A stretch of 20,390 nucleotides of DNA from CAYWFP01 sp964457365 (lineage in GTDB: Bacteria; Planctomycetota; SZUA-567): NCBI GenBank assembly GCA_964457365.1, contig CAYWFP010000075.1, forward strand, positions 1 through 20,390. Direction: 5' to 3'. Both the position numbers and the translations under genes were made by a program. Shown here piece after piece: positions 13,683 to 20,121 of the stretch (positions within the stretch are counted from its first letter, which is position 1; every line of letters begins with the position of its first letter). The notes under the pieces were generated by a model. It saw only the letters and a program-made list of their open reading frames with translations, made no database searches and was not told where the DNA came from.

Positions 13683-14459
13683 ATGATCACCGCCGGGATC
13701 GACGCCGGAAGCCGGGCCGTCAAGATCGTCCTCTACGACAGCGAGCCCGGGGAGGTTCTCGCCGGCGCCGTGGCCGACCAGAGCACGGATCAGAAAGACC
13801 GCGCGCGGGAACTCTTCGCGCATACCGTGCGCGAGAGCGGCCTGGATGAGACGGAGATCCGGGGTATCGTCGCGACGGGATACGCGCGCGATCTGATCGA
13901 CTTCGCCGATACGACCGTGACCGAGATCACCTGCCACGGCGCGGGGGTGCACCGTCTGCTGCCCAGTGCCCGCACCGTGATCGAGATCGGCGGCCAGGAC
14001 AGCAAGCTGCTGCGCCTGCAGCAAGGCGGCGCGGTCCGCGACTTCGCCATGAACGACCGCTGCGCCGCCGGGACCGGGCGGTTCCTGGAGATCGTGGCCG
14101 CGCGCTTCGGGGTGCCGCTCGCGCGGTTGGGAGCGATGGCCGGCGCCAGCGCCGCGCCGGTGGAGATCAGCAGCATGTGCGTGGTCTTCGCCGAGACGGA
14201 GATCATCGGCCTCATGTCGCAGGGCGCGGCCGAAGCCGACATCGTCGCCGGCGTGCAGGCGGCCATCGCCGCGCGCGTGGCGGCCATGGCCGGGCGGAAC
14301 GTCGAAGCGCCGGTGGCATTCACCGGCGGCGTCGCCCTCGTCGGGGGCATGGCCGAAGCGCTGGCCGCGGCGCTGGGATGCCCGGTGGAGATCTGCCCCT
14401 CGCCGCAACGGACCGGCGCCCTGGGCGCGGCGATCCTGGCCGCGCGCCGCGCGGAATAG
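13683..14459 (+). CDS. BadF/BadG/BcrA/HgdC-type ATPase, 2-hydroxyacyl-CoA dehydratase activator-like
   Basis: A 258-aa cytoplasmic ASKHA-fold ATPase. GIDAGSRAVKIVL (5-17) and EIGGQDSKLL (101-110) are the two phosphate-binding loops. C127 (MNDRCAAGTGRFLE) and C166 (SSMCVVFAETEII) are the two cysteines that, in HgdC, hold one [4Fe-4S] cluster across the homodimer. The known role is ATP-driven, low-potential electron transfer to a dehydratase or benzoyl-CoA reductase-type partner under anaerobic conditions. No HgdA/HgdB-like partner is in the window, so the target is unknown. Length equals the small activators rather than the long fused versions. ATG 13683 has GGGAGG 6 nt upstream. The gene is followed by a convergent diguanylate cyclase, so it is probably monocistronic. 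Confidence 0.92.
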   Translation: MITAGIDAGSRAVKIVLYDSEPGEVLAGAVADQSTDQKDRARELFAHTVRESGLDETEIRGIVATGYARDLIDFADTTVTEITCHGAGVHRLLPSARTVIEIGGQDSKLLRLQQGGAVRDFAMNDRCAAGTGRFLEIVAARFGVPLARLGAMAGASAAPVEISSMCVVFAETEIIGLMSQGAAEADIVAGVQAAIAARVAAMAGRNVEAPVAFTGGVALVGGMAEALAAALGCPVEICPSPQRTGALGAAILAARRAE

Positions 14460-14500
14460 CGTCTCGACGACCGCATCCCGTCGGAGTTTTCGGACAGAAC

Positions 14501-15475
14501 CTAACGCGTCTGCCCCCCGAGTCTGCCCTCGCGCTCGAGCTCCTCGTAGACGCAGACGCGGTTGCGGCCGGTGCGCTTGGCGTAATACATCGCCTGGTCG
14601 GCGCGGCGGATCACCGTGTCGGGCGTATCGCCCTTGCACACCGAGGCGATGCCGATGGAGACGGTGACGTGGAGGATTTTTCCCTCTAGGTTGAACGAGG
14701 AGGTTTCCACCGCGTCGCGCGTGTCCTCGGCGATCTTGAACGCCAGCTCCGGCGCGGCCTTGACCACCACGATGGCGAACTCCTCGCCGCCGTAGCGGGC
14801 GACGAAGTCGCTCATGCGCACGCCCGCCTTGAGCTTCAGCGCCATGGCCTTGAGGATGCGGTCGCCCGCGAGGTGGCCGTAGGTGTCGTTGATCGACTTG
14901 AAGTGGTCCAGGTCGATCATCATCAGCGCGAACGGTTCGCCGTAGCGGTCGAAGCGGTCGATGCTCTCGCTGAGATGCTCGTTGAAATGCTGGCGGTTGG
15001 CCAGTTGCGTCAGCGCGTCGACGCGGACGGCGGTCTTGAGATTCTCGATCACCTGCTTCTGCTCGTCCAGCGTTTCCCGGGCCTTGTTCAGCTCCTTGCG
15101 CAGCGCCGTGTTGGAATGGGCCACGCGGTCGATCTCCCGCAGGAGGACCTGCTGCGCCTCGTCCAGTTCCCTGGGAAGCTGCATCTCCCCGACGGCCTTG
15201 CGCACGTCGGTGAGGCGATTGGTCGACTTGTCGGCGGCGGACTCGACGTGGCGGACCATGTCGGCGAGAACAAGCAGCACCTTGCGGATCGTCTCGGATG
15301 AGGCGCAGATCACCTTTTCGCGCGGATCGACCTCCGCCTCCGCCGGCGTCGGCGCCGGCCCCTTGTCGACGCGCTCTACCTTGCCGGGCCGCTTCCGGCG
15401 CAGCGCCAGGGTCACGATCACCACCGCCACGGCGAAGCCGACGAGCGCGACGAGCACGATTGGCCATGGATCCAT
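14501..15475 (-). CDS. Membrane-anchored diguanylate cyclase (GGDEF)
   Basis: A 324-aa protein with an N-terminal transmembrane helix (about 3-25, WPIVLVALVGFAVAVVIV), a linker, a predicted helical/coiled-coil region (about 55-148), and a GGDEF domain (about 150-315). The domain has VDALTQLANR, IDLDHFKSINDTYGH, and the catalytic GGEEF at 229-233. An intact RxxD inhibitory site (R220-M-S-D223) stands exactly five residues before it. It should therefore make c-di-GMP from two GTP and be product-inhibited. The segment before the helix is only two residues, so there is no periplasmic sensor; input must come through the helical region or the membrane. ATG 15475 was chosen because GGAGGAG lies 6 nt upstream. 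It is divergent from the first FHA-PilZ-like gene across a 123-bp shared promoter region. Confidence 0.93.
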   Translation of the reverse strand: MDPWPIVLVALVGFAVAVVIVTLALRRKRPGKVERVDKGPAPTPAEAEVDPREKVICASSETIRKVLLVLADMVRHVESAADKSTNRLTDVRKAVGEMQLPRELDEAQQVLLREIDRVAHSNTALRKELNKARETLDEQKQVIENLKTAVRVDALTQLANRQHFNEHLSESIDRFDRYGEPFALMMIDLDHFKSINDTYGHLAGDRILKAMALKLKAGVRMSDFVARYGGEEFAIVVVKAAPELAFKIAEDTRDAVETSSFNLEGKILHVTVSIGIASVCKGDTPDTVIRRADQAMYYAKRTGRNRVCVYEELEREGRLGGQTR

Positions 15476-15502
15476 AGCGATCTCCTCCCCAATCCCCGAA
15501 CG

Positions 15503-15530
15503 AGCATACGGCATCGGCGCGCGAATGCAA
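15503..15530 (-). promoter_or_regulatory. Candidate promoter of the diguanylate cyclase gene
   Basis: On the minus strand: TTGCAT (15530-15525), a 16-bp spacer, TATGCT (15508-15503), 27 bp before the ATG at 15475. Confidence 0.5.
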
Positions 15531-15544
15531 TGTAAAAGCGCCAC

Positions 15545-15573
15545 TTGCGCCAACGGGAACGGAGAAGTACTCT
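15545..15573 (+). promoter_or_regulatory. Candidate promoter of the first FHA gene
   Basis: TTGCGC (15545-15550), a 17-bp spacer and TACTCT (15568-15573), 25 bp before the ATG at 15599. The second FHA gene has the same -35 and spacing (16867-16895). Confidence 0.4.
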
Positions 15574-15598
15574 ATGGAAAGCCCGAGCGGAGGAAACG

Positions 15599-16330
15599 AT
15601 GCCGTATATGCGCATTTTCGAGGATGTCGCCGGCGCGTGGGAGGAGGAGATCACCCGCGACCGCATCCGCATCGGCCGCAGCTACGAGCAGGCCGACCTG
15701 GTGCTCAGGCACCGGACCGTCTCGCGGCTGCACGCGATCCTCGAGCGCGGCAAGGACTGTTACATCATCACCGACGCGGGCTCGCGCTCGGGCGTGCTGG
15801 TCAACGGCAACGAGACCGAGCGCAGCGCGCTCAAGCACGGCGACTCGATCCAGATCGGCGTCTATGTCCTGGAATACCGCGCCGACGACGAGGCGCACCA
15901 GGAGGAGACGCGCGCCATCCACGGCGACCTGATCGATAACGTGCTCCGGGACGCTTACCGCCTGCTGCCGACGGGGATCCGGCTGCGCTACCGCACGCTC
16001 TCGTGGGAACCCGAGGAGGTCTTCGAGACCGGCGACACCCTGAAACTCGGCGACGGCGGCCTGCTGCTGCCGTGCGAGAAAACCCTGGAGGAAGGCACCT
16101 GCCTCGAGGTGGAGATCACCGATCCGCGCAAGCGCAAGCGCAACGTCCTCGGCGAGGTCAAGGCGATCCTGACCTACAAGGAACCGCCGGCGATGTGCAT
16201 CAAGCTCCATGCGGCGAAGAAATTCGACCTGCAGTCGATTCTCAGCCACGGCCGCCGCGGCAGTTGGGTCCACGGCTGGCCGCCGCAGGACACCGAGCTC
16301 GACCAGACCATGCCGATGATCCGGCGGTAG
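15599..16330 (+). CDS. FHA domain protein with C-terminal PilZ-like domain (copy 1)
   Basis: A 243-aa soluble protein. Residues about 18-93 are an FHA (phosphothreonine-binding) domain with its signature residues in place: G26-R27-S28, S42-R43-x-H45, and N69/N71 in the VNGN turn. Residues about 120-205 look like a PilZ domain: R128-x3-R132 (RLRYR), 18 residues on KLGDGGLLL (149-157) at the D/NxSxxG position, then a beta-barrel pattern ending GEVKAILTYK and MCIKLH. The PilZ serine is Gly, so c-di-GMP binding is possible but unproven. The C-terminal tail holds HGRRGSWVHGWP and an acidic TELDQTMP segment. ATG 15599 has GGAGG 5 nt upstream. It is divergent from the diguanylate cyclase gene and has a paralogue at 16925. 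Confidence 0.85.
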   Translation: MPYMRIFEDVAGAWEEEITRDRIRIGRSYEQADLVLRHRTVSRLHAILERGKDCYIITDAGSRSGVLVNGNETERSALKHGDSIQIGVYVLEYRADDEAHQEETRAIHGDLIDNVLRDAYRLLPTGIRLRYRTLSWEPEEVFETGDTLKLGDGGLLLPCEKTLEEGTCLEVEITDPRKRKRNVLGEVKAILTYKEPPAMCIKLHAAKKFDLQSILSHGRRGSWVHGWPPQDTELDQTMPMIRR

Positions 16331-16332
16331 GA

Positions 16333-16761
16333 TCAATCGTAGAAATCCTGCCGCCAGCTCCAGCTCTCTTTCTCGAAGTAATACTCGATCGAACGCTGCT
16401 TGCAGTCGTAGTCGGCAACGCGCGCCTCACCCAGCTTCCGCCGCGCCACCGGATCGCGCGTCACCTCGTAGACCGTCGAGAAAACACGCGCCGCTTTTTC
16501 GGCTTCGGCGCAGGCTTTCAGACTGATCCGCTCGGACGCTTCGGGGGTCTCCTCCGCTTCGGCCCGGCGCATCAGATGCGCGCATCGCGCCATGGCGGCC
16601 TCGGCCTGCAGAAACGCCAGCCACCGCGCCAACGGCAGCGTCAGCGGCAGCATCGCCAGCAAGGCAATCGCTAAACCCGGCGGAAACCGCCGGCAGCGGT
16701 AAAACGCCTGCCGCTCGCACGCCAGGCCGTCCTGTTCCGTCTTGTCCGGGTCGGTTTCCAT
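16333..16761 (-). CDS. Small single-pass membrane protein, unknown function
   Basis: A 142-aa protein of no family I recognise. It has a polar N-terminus of about 26 residues, one hydrophobic helix (about 27-51, PGLAIALLAMLPLTLPLARWL), and then a charged helical region with scattered Cys (ARCAHLMRR, LKACAEAEKAARVF), ending in Trp/Tyr-rich SWSWRQDFYD. Start choice is uncertain. ATG 16761 is preferred because a good promoter (16790-16818) overlaps the other candidate, ATG 16791, so that start would fall before the transcript begins. The frame stays open to 16926, but with low-complexity Arg/Pro sequence. It sits between the two FHA-PilZ-like paralogues on the opposite strand, and its stop is 2 bp from that of the first FHA gene. 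Confidence 0.6.
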   Translation of the reverse strand: METDPDKTEQDGLACERQAFYRCRRFPPGLAIALLAMLPLTLPLARWLAFLQAEAAMARCAHLMRRAEAEETPEASERISLKACAEAEKAARVFSTVYEVTRDPVARRKLGEARVADYDCKQRSIEYYFEKESWSWRQDFYD

Positions 16762-16789
16762 GCGCGGCTTTCGTGGGTTCGACGGATTC

Positions 16790-16818
16790 ATTCTACCGGA
16801 AGGACGGCCGGTTTTCAA
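16790..16818 (-). promoter_or_regulatory. Candidate promoter of the small membrane protein gene
   Basis: On the minus strand: TTGAAA (16818-16813), a 17-bp spacer, TAGAAT (16795-16790). It implies a transcript start near 16783 and a translation start at 16761. Confidence 0.55.
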
Positions 16819-16866
16819 ATTTGCGGCGCGATCCGGCTGCCGAGATCCATGGTTGGCGAAAGCCCC

Positions 16867-16895
16867 TTGCGCTCCGGGCGAAGTTGGGCTAGAGT
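16867..16895 (+). promoter_or_regulatory. Candidate promoter of the second FHA gene
   Basis: TTGCGC (16867-16872), a 17-bp spacer and TAGAGT (16890-16895), 29 bp before the ATG at 16925. The layout matches the promoter of the first FHA gene. Confidence 0.4.
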
Positions 16896-16924
16896 AATAC
16901 CGGCCCATTCGACCGGAGACGAGC

Positions 16925-17662
16925 ATGCCGTATCTGCGCCTCTACGACGACGCCCAAGGCGCCTGGGAGGTAGAACTCAAGAAAGACCGCACCGTCGTCG
17001 GCCGCAGCTACGAGAAGGCCGACATCGTCATCGAGGACCTGACCGTCTCGCGCGCGCACACGGTCATCTCCAGCAGCCCCGACGGCTACCTCGTCGAGGA
17101 CGCCGGCAGCTCCGCGGGCACCATCCTCAACGGCGAGAACACCCCCGGCGACATGCTCGCCCACGGCGATACGCTGCAACTCGGCGACGTCGTGCTCGAG
17201 TTCCGCACCGACGACGGGCAGCGGGAGAAGGAAGCCGGCGCCGACGCGACGGCCTCGGGCGCCAACGCGCTCTTCCGCCAGCTGCGGCAGAACCACAAGC
17301 TGCTCCCGACCGGCATCCGCCTGCGCTACCGCGTCGTGCAGGTCGATCCGCACAAGGTCTTCATCGCCGGCGACACCCTCAACATCGCCGGCGGCGGCAT
17401 CCTCCTGCCCTGCATCAAGCCGCTTCCCGAGAGCACCGTCATCGAGGCCGAACTGACCCCGCCCAAGGGCGAGAAGCGCAGTTTCCTCGGCGAGGTCAAG
17501 GCCGTGCTGATGGACAAAAATCCGCCGTCGATGTGCATCAAACTGCACAACATCAAGACGATGGAGGATATCCTCCGGCGCAGCCAGCGCGGCCAGTGGG
17601 TCCACGGCTGGCCCATCGAGGAGGACCGCCTCGGCGCCACCATCATGGGCGGCCTGGGCTGA
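16925..17662 (+). CDS. FHA domain protein with C-terminal PilZ-like domain (copy 2)
   Basis: A 245-aa soluble paralogue of the protein at 15599; both start MPY-hydrophobic-R and end in a VHGWP motif plus a short tail. FHA residues are intact: G26-R27-S28, S42-R43-x-H45, N69 in LNGEN. After an acidic/Ala linker (about 95-120), the PilZ-like half has R132-x3-R136 (RLRYR) and N153-I-A-G-G-G158, which matches N-x-S-x-x-G except for Ala at the Ser position; it is the closer of the two copies to a canonical c-di-GMP site. The strands GEVKAVLMDKNPP and MCIKLHN follow. Its presumed partners are phosphothreonine proteins, but no Ser/Thr kinase is seen here. ATG 16925 is supported by GGAG about 8 nt upstream. 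The second copy may allow heterodimers or separate targets. Confidence 0.87.
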   Translation: MPYLRLYDDAQGAWEVELKKDRTVVGRSYEKADIVIEDLTVSRAHTVISSSPDGYLVEDAGSSAGTILNGENTPGDMLAHGDTLQLGDVVLEFRTDDGQREKEAGADATASGANALFRQLRQNHKLLPTGIRLRYRVVQVDPHKVFIAGDTLNIAGGGILLPCIKPLPESTVIEAELTPPKGEKRSFLGEVKAVLMDKNPPSMCIKLHNIKTMEDILRRSQRGQWVHGWPIEEDRLGATIMGGLG

Positions 17663-17708
17663 TTGTTTCGTTCCCCCTGCCCCGCTCCCTCGCAACCCCC
17701 TGTCGCTT

Positions 17709-17770
17709 CTTAAGGACCCGTTAAGCAATAAGATCGGGATTTCTGAAATTATTGCTTAACGGGTCCTAAG
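17709..17770. repeat. Near-perfect inverted repeat, 22-23 bp arms, 17-nt loop
   Basis: The left arm (17709-17731) and right arm (17749-17770) are perfect complements apart from one extra A in the left arm (AAGGACCC versus GGGTCCT-A). Both are built on GGACCCGTTAAGCAATAA. The 17-nt loop contains a small ATTTC-T-GAAAT palindrome. It starts 46 bp after the second FHA stop. No T-run follows (TTGAATCG), so it is not a standard terminator. Base composition is much more AT-rich than the surroundings, which suggests a mobile palindromic element (MITE- or REP-like) or a protein-binding site. Confidence 0.85.
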
Positions 17771-17880
17771 TTGAATCGCCTGTAACCAACCGCCCCCGGG
17801 CTGCGTAATCGTGGTGAGCATGCATGCACGGCGCTGGTGCGCCATACCGAAAACGGCTATACTGACGCAAGGAGGGAACC

Positions 17881-18936
17881 GTGAAAAAGATCGGGATTGC
17901 CATCTTTCTGGCCGCGCTCTTCGCCGGCACCGCCTTCTGCCAGGACCCGGCGCAGGATCTGCCAGCCGGGACGAAATGGGTATTGCACCTGGACCTGGAC
18001 CGGGCGCGACTGACCAGTCTGGCCGAATTCGTCATGGACGTCATCGACGAGCGCGCCGGCAAGGAGAAGCTCGAGCAGGCGCTGGCGGTGCTGTCGATCA
18101 CGCCCGAGGAGGCCGCGTCGCTTCAGACCATCGGCTCCCTGACCCTCTGCGGCCCCGACAACGAACGCGACAACGCGTTGATCTACATCCGCGGCCGGCT
18201 GGAGAAGAGCATGCTCGAGAAGCTGGTGCTGACCATGGACGAGCACGCCACCGACATGCACGAGGGGCATGTCATCCACGGCTGGAAGCCCAAACCGCGC
18301 CCGCACGGCCGCCACGGCCGCCACGGCCGCCACGGCAAGCATCTCGGCCGCGGCAAGGGACGGCACAAAGGCCCGCCCGCGCGCGTCTTCGCCAGCTACG
18401 TCGACCAGGGCGTGCTGGTCATGGGCGCCAACAGGGAGCGGGTGATCGAGGCGCTGGGCGTCATCGACGGCAAGGCACAGGCGCTGCAGGATCCGAAGCT
18501 GCTGACGATGCTGGCCTCCCCGGGCGAAGCCTTCTTCCTCTTCGCCGCCGCGGATGTCGGCGATACCGAAAGCTTCGAACCCCGGACGGCGGTGGGCGAG
18601 AAGATCAACACCGCCTCCTTCAAGCTCGGCGAGGAGAACGGCCTGGTCAAGGGGCTGGCCTCGGTCGAGGCCAAGACCGAGGAGGCCGCCGGGCAGCTCG
18701 GCGACATCGCCCGCGGCTGGCGGGCCCTGGCCAAGCTCATGGGCAGCCGCCGCGCCGTCCCGGCCGCCGCGGCGGAGTCGCTGCAGATCTCGACCGCCGG
18801 TCGGCAGATCGACGCCACCTTCAGCGTGCCGGTGAGCGTGGTGATCGAGAACGCCCGCAAGCGCATGGCCGAGCACAAAGGCGAAACGGGGCAGCCGGCA
18901 ATCGAGATGGAGACGAACGAGGGCGATGGGCAATAG
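17881..18936 (+). CDS. Secreted protein with His/Gly/Arg-rich segment, first gene of an ECF sigma operon
   Basis: A 351-aa protein of unrecognised family. The signal peptide MKKIGIAIFLAALFAGTAFC-Q (1-20) predicts export; the Cys does not sit in a valid lipobox. The mature part alternates hydrophobic strands (KWVLHLDLDRARLT, IGSLTLCG, NALIYIRG) with long helices, resembling large extracytoplasmic proteins often found beside ECF sigma genes. Residues about 122-162 are extremely His-rich, including four HG[RK] repeats (142-153) encoded by a 9-bp tandem repeat, a plausible Ni/Zn/Co-binding segment. GTG 17881 has AAGGAGG upstream and a TATACT -10-like element at 17858-17863 with no convincing -35. 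The stop overlaps the sigma factor start by 11 nt, so the two are translationally coupled. It could be the sensor, the target, or a metal buffer of the system. Confidence 0.8.
   Translation: MKKIGIAIFLAALFAGTAFCQDPAQDLPAGTKWVLHLDLDRARLTSLAEFVMDVIDERAGKEKLEQALAVLSITPEEAASLQTIGSLTLCGPDNERDNALIYIRGRLEKSMLEKLVLTMDEHATDMHEGHVIHGWKPKPRPHGRHGRHGRHGKHLGRGKGRHKGPPARVFASYVDQGVLVMGANRERVIEALGVIDGKAQALQDPKLLTMLASPGEAFFLFAAADVGDTESFEPRTAVGEKINTASFKLGEENGLVKGLASVEAKTEEAAGQLGDIARGWRALAKLMGSRRAVPAAAAESLQISTAGRQIDATFSVPVSVVIENARKRMAEHKGETGQPAIEMETNEGDGQ
18304..18335 (+). repeat. 9-bp in-frame tandem repeat encoding HGR
   Basis: Three exact copies of CACGGCCGC (18304-18330) plus a partial fourth. Because the unit is a multiple of three, gain or loss of copies would lengthen or shorten the His-rich segment without breaking the frame. 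Confidence 0.85.
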
Positions 18937-19546
18937 TAAGGCGCAGACCACGGTCGAAGAGCTGGCCCGCGCGGCCCAGGCCGGATCCGAAGCGGCTTTC
19001 GAGCAGCTCGTCCACCTGACCGCGGGCCGGCTCTACCGTTTCCTGCGCACCAAAGGCGTGGACGAGCACGCCGCGGAGGACCTGGTCCAGGAGACTTATA
19101 TCCGCGTCCACGGCGCGCTGAACCGCTACGACCCGGCGCGCCCGTTCGCCGCGTGGCTCTTCACGATCGGCGCGCGGCTGGCGGTGAGCCACTGGCGCCG
19201 GCAACGCCCGGAGACGCCGCTCTTGCCGCAGGACCGGGTGGTGCAGGATCATCCGGCCGCGGCGGCCGCCCGCGCCTCCTCCGCCGACGCGCTCTGGGAA
19301 CGCGCGCGGACGGCGCTGTCGAAAGACCAGTACGAGGCGGTCTGGCTGCACTACCACGAGGCGATGCCGGTCAAGGAGGTGGCCGCGGTCATGGGCAAGA
19401 CCGACGTCCATGTCAAGGTCATGCTTCACCGCGCGCGCAAACGTCTGGCGCGGACGCTGGAGACGGCGGAGGCGGCGCCGACGTCTGTGCCGGAATCCGA
19501 ACCGGAGGGAGAACTGCAATGCTCTGCAAGTACCGGCAATGGCTGA
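18926..19546 (+). CDS. ECF-family RNA polymerase sigma factor
   Basis: A 206-aa sigma factor with only regions 2 and 4. Region 2 (about 24-92) has the core-binding and -10-recognition pattern DEHAAEDLVQETYIRVHGAL and FAAWLFTIGARLAVSHWRRQR. Region 4 (about 130-180) has LSKDQYEAVWLHYHEAM, then the helix-turn-helix VKEVAAVMGKTDVHVKVMLHRARKRL. The linker is Ala-rich, and the C-terminal tail (about 182-206) is acidic and probably disordered. ATG 18926 overlaps the end of the secreted-protein gene by 11 nt, and the last 28 nt overlap the anti-sigma gene, so all three are tightly coupled. Such factors usually activate their own operon; I could not identify a repeated ECF-type promoter in the window to confirm this. 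Confidence 0.93.
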   Translation: MGNSKAQTTVEELARAAQAGSEAAFEQLVHLTAGRLYRFLRTKGVDEHAAEDLVQETYIRVHGALNRYDPARPFAAWLFTIGARLAVSHWRRQRPETPLLPQDRVVQDHPAAAAARASSADALWERARTALSKDQYEAVWLHYHEAMPVKEVAAVMGKTDVHVKVMLHRARKRLARTLETAEAAPTSVPESEPEGELQCSASTGNG

Positions 19547-20052
19547 TCGACACGGCGCTCGACGGCGGACGCGAACTCCCGCCCGGTTTGGTCGCGCACC
19601 TCGCGCGCTGCGACCGCTGCCACGCGCATTACCGGGAGGCGCGGCGCGTCGACCTGGCGCTGCGGCAGACCGCGCCGGACGAAAGCGAACCGCTGCCGCC
19701 GTTTCTGGCCGCGAAGGCGCTCTCGGCGGTACGCCGGGCCGAAGCCGAAAAAAAACCTTCGTGCGCACGCCGGCCGTTGTGGCTGCCGGCGCTGGCGCTG
19801 GGAAGCGTGCTGCTGCTGGTCGTCGCGGGGCACCTCTACCGGCAGCACCGGATCGAATCGAAACAACGACAGGCCGCCGCGCAGATGCTCGCGCTCGGCG
19901 AGGGCCTGCTCAGCCTGGATGCGAGCGCAGACGGCGCGGCCGATATCGAGGGGCTGCTGGCGCAGGCGCTGACCGGAGAACTGGCCCCGCTGCGGGAGAA
20001 GCCCGAAGAGGCCGAGGATTTCGTCCGCGACTTCGTGCCGACGTTCGACTGA
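19519..20052 (+). CDS. Membrane anti-sigma factor with zinc-finger (ZAS) motif
   Basis: A 177-aa protein that probably holds the preceding sigma factor at the membrane. The cytoplasmic N-terminus carries H27-x3-C31-x2-C34 (HLARCDRC), the hallmark of zinc-binding anti-sigma domains. One transmembrane helix follows at about 86-107 (LWLPALALGSVLLLVVAG), then a periplasmic part of about 70 residues that is helical and acidic (EEAEDFVRDFVPTFD at the end). ATG 19519 has GGAGGGAG about 7 nt upstream and lies inside the sigma gene, typical of co-translated sigma/anti-sigma pairs. The intact Cys/His set leaves open both redox sensing and a purely structural zinc. The periplasmic part could contact the secreted His-rich protein of the same operon. 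Confidence 0.9.
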   Translation: MLCKYRQWLIDTALDGGRELPPGLVAHLARCDRCHAHYREARRVDLALRQTAPDESEPLPPFLAAKALSAVRRAEAEKKPSCARRPLWLPALALGSVLLLVVAGHLYRQHRIESKQRQAAAQMLALGEGLLSLDASADGAADIEGLLAQALTGELAPLREKPEEAEDFVRDFVPTFD

Positions 20053-20068
20053 CTTCATGAAATGAAGT
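20052..20068 (+). terminator. Small hairpin at the end of the sigma operon
   Basis: ACTTCAT-GAA-ATGAAGT, a perfect 7-bp stem with a 3-nt loop, starts on the last base of the anti-sigma stop codon. No T-run follows, so termination is only inferred from position. Confidence 0.3.
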
Positions 20069-20121
20069 AAACCCATGCTCATCGCTCGATAAACCGTCTA
20101 TTTGCTCGCGATGCTCTTTGT

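Noticed and set aside
17709..17770. Calling the long inverted repeat an intrinsic terminator
   Set aside because: The right arm is followed by TTGAATCG rather than a T-run, and the 17-nt loop and 22-bp arms are unusual for a terminator.
18304..18335. A CRISPR array or other spaced repeat
   Set aside because: The units are contiguous 9-bp coding repeats without spacers. No CRISPR-like repeat was seen anywhere in the window.
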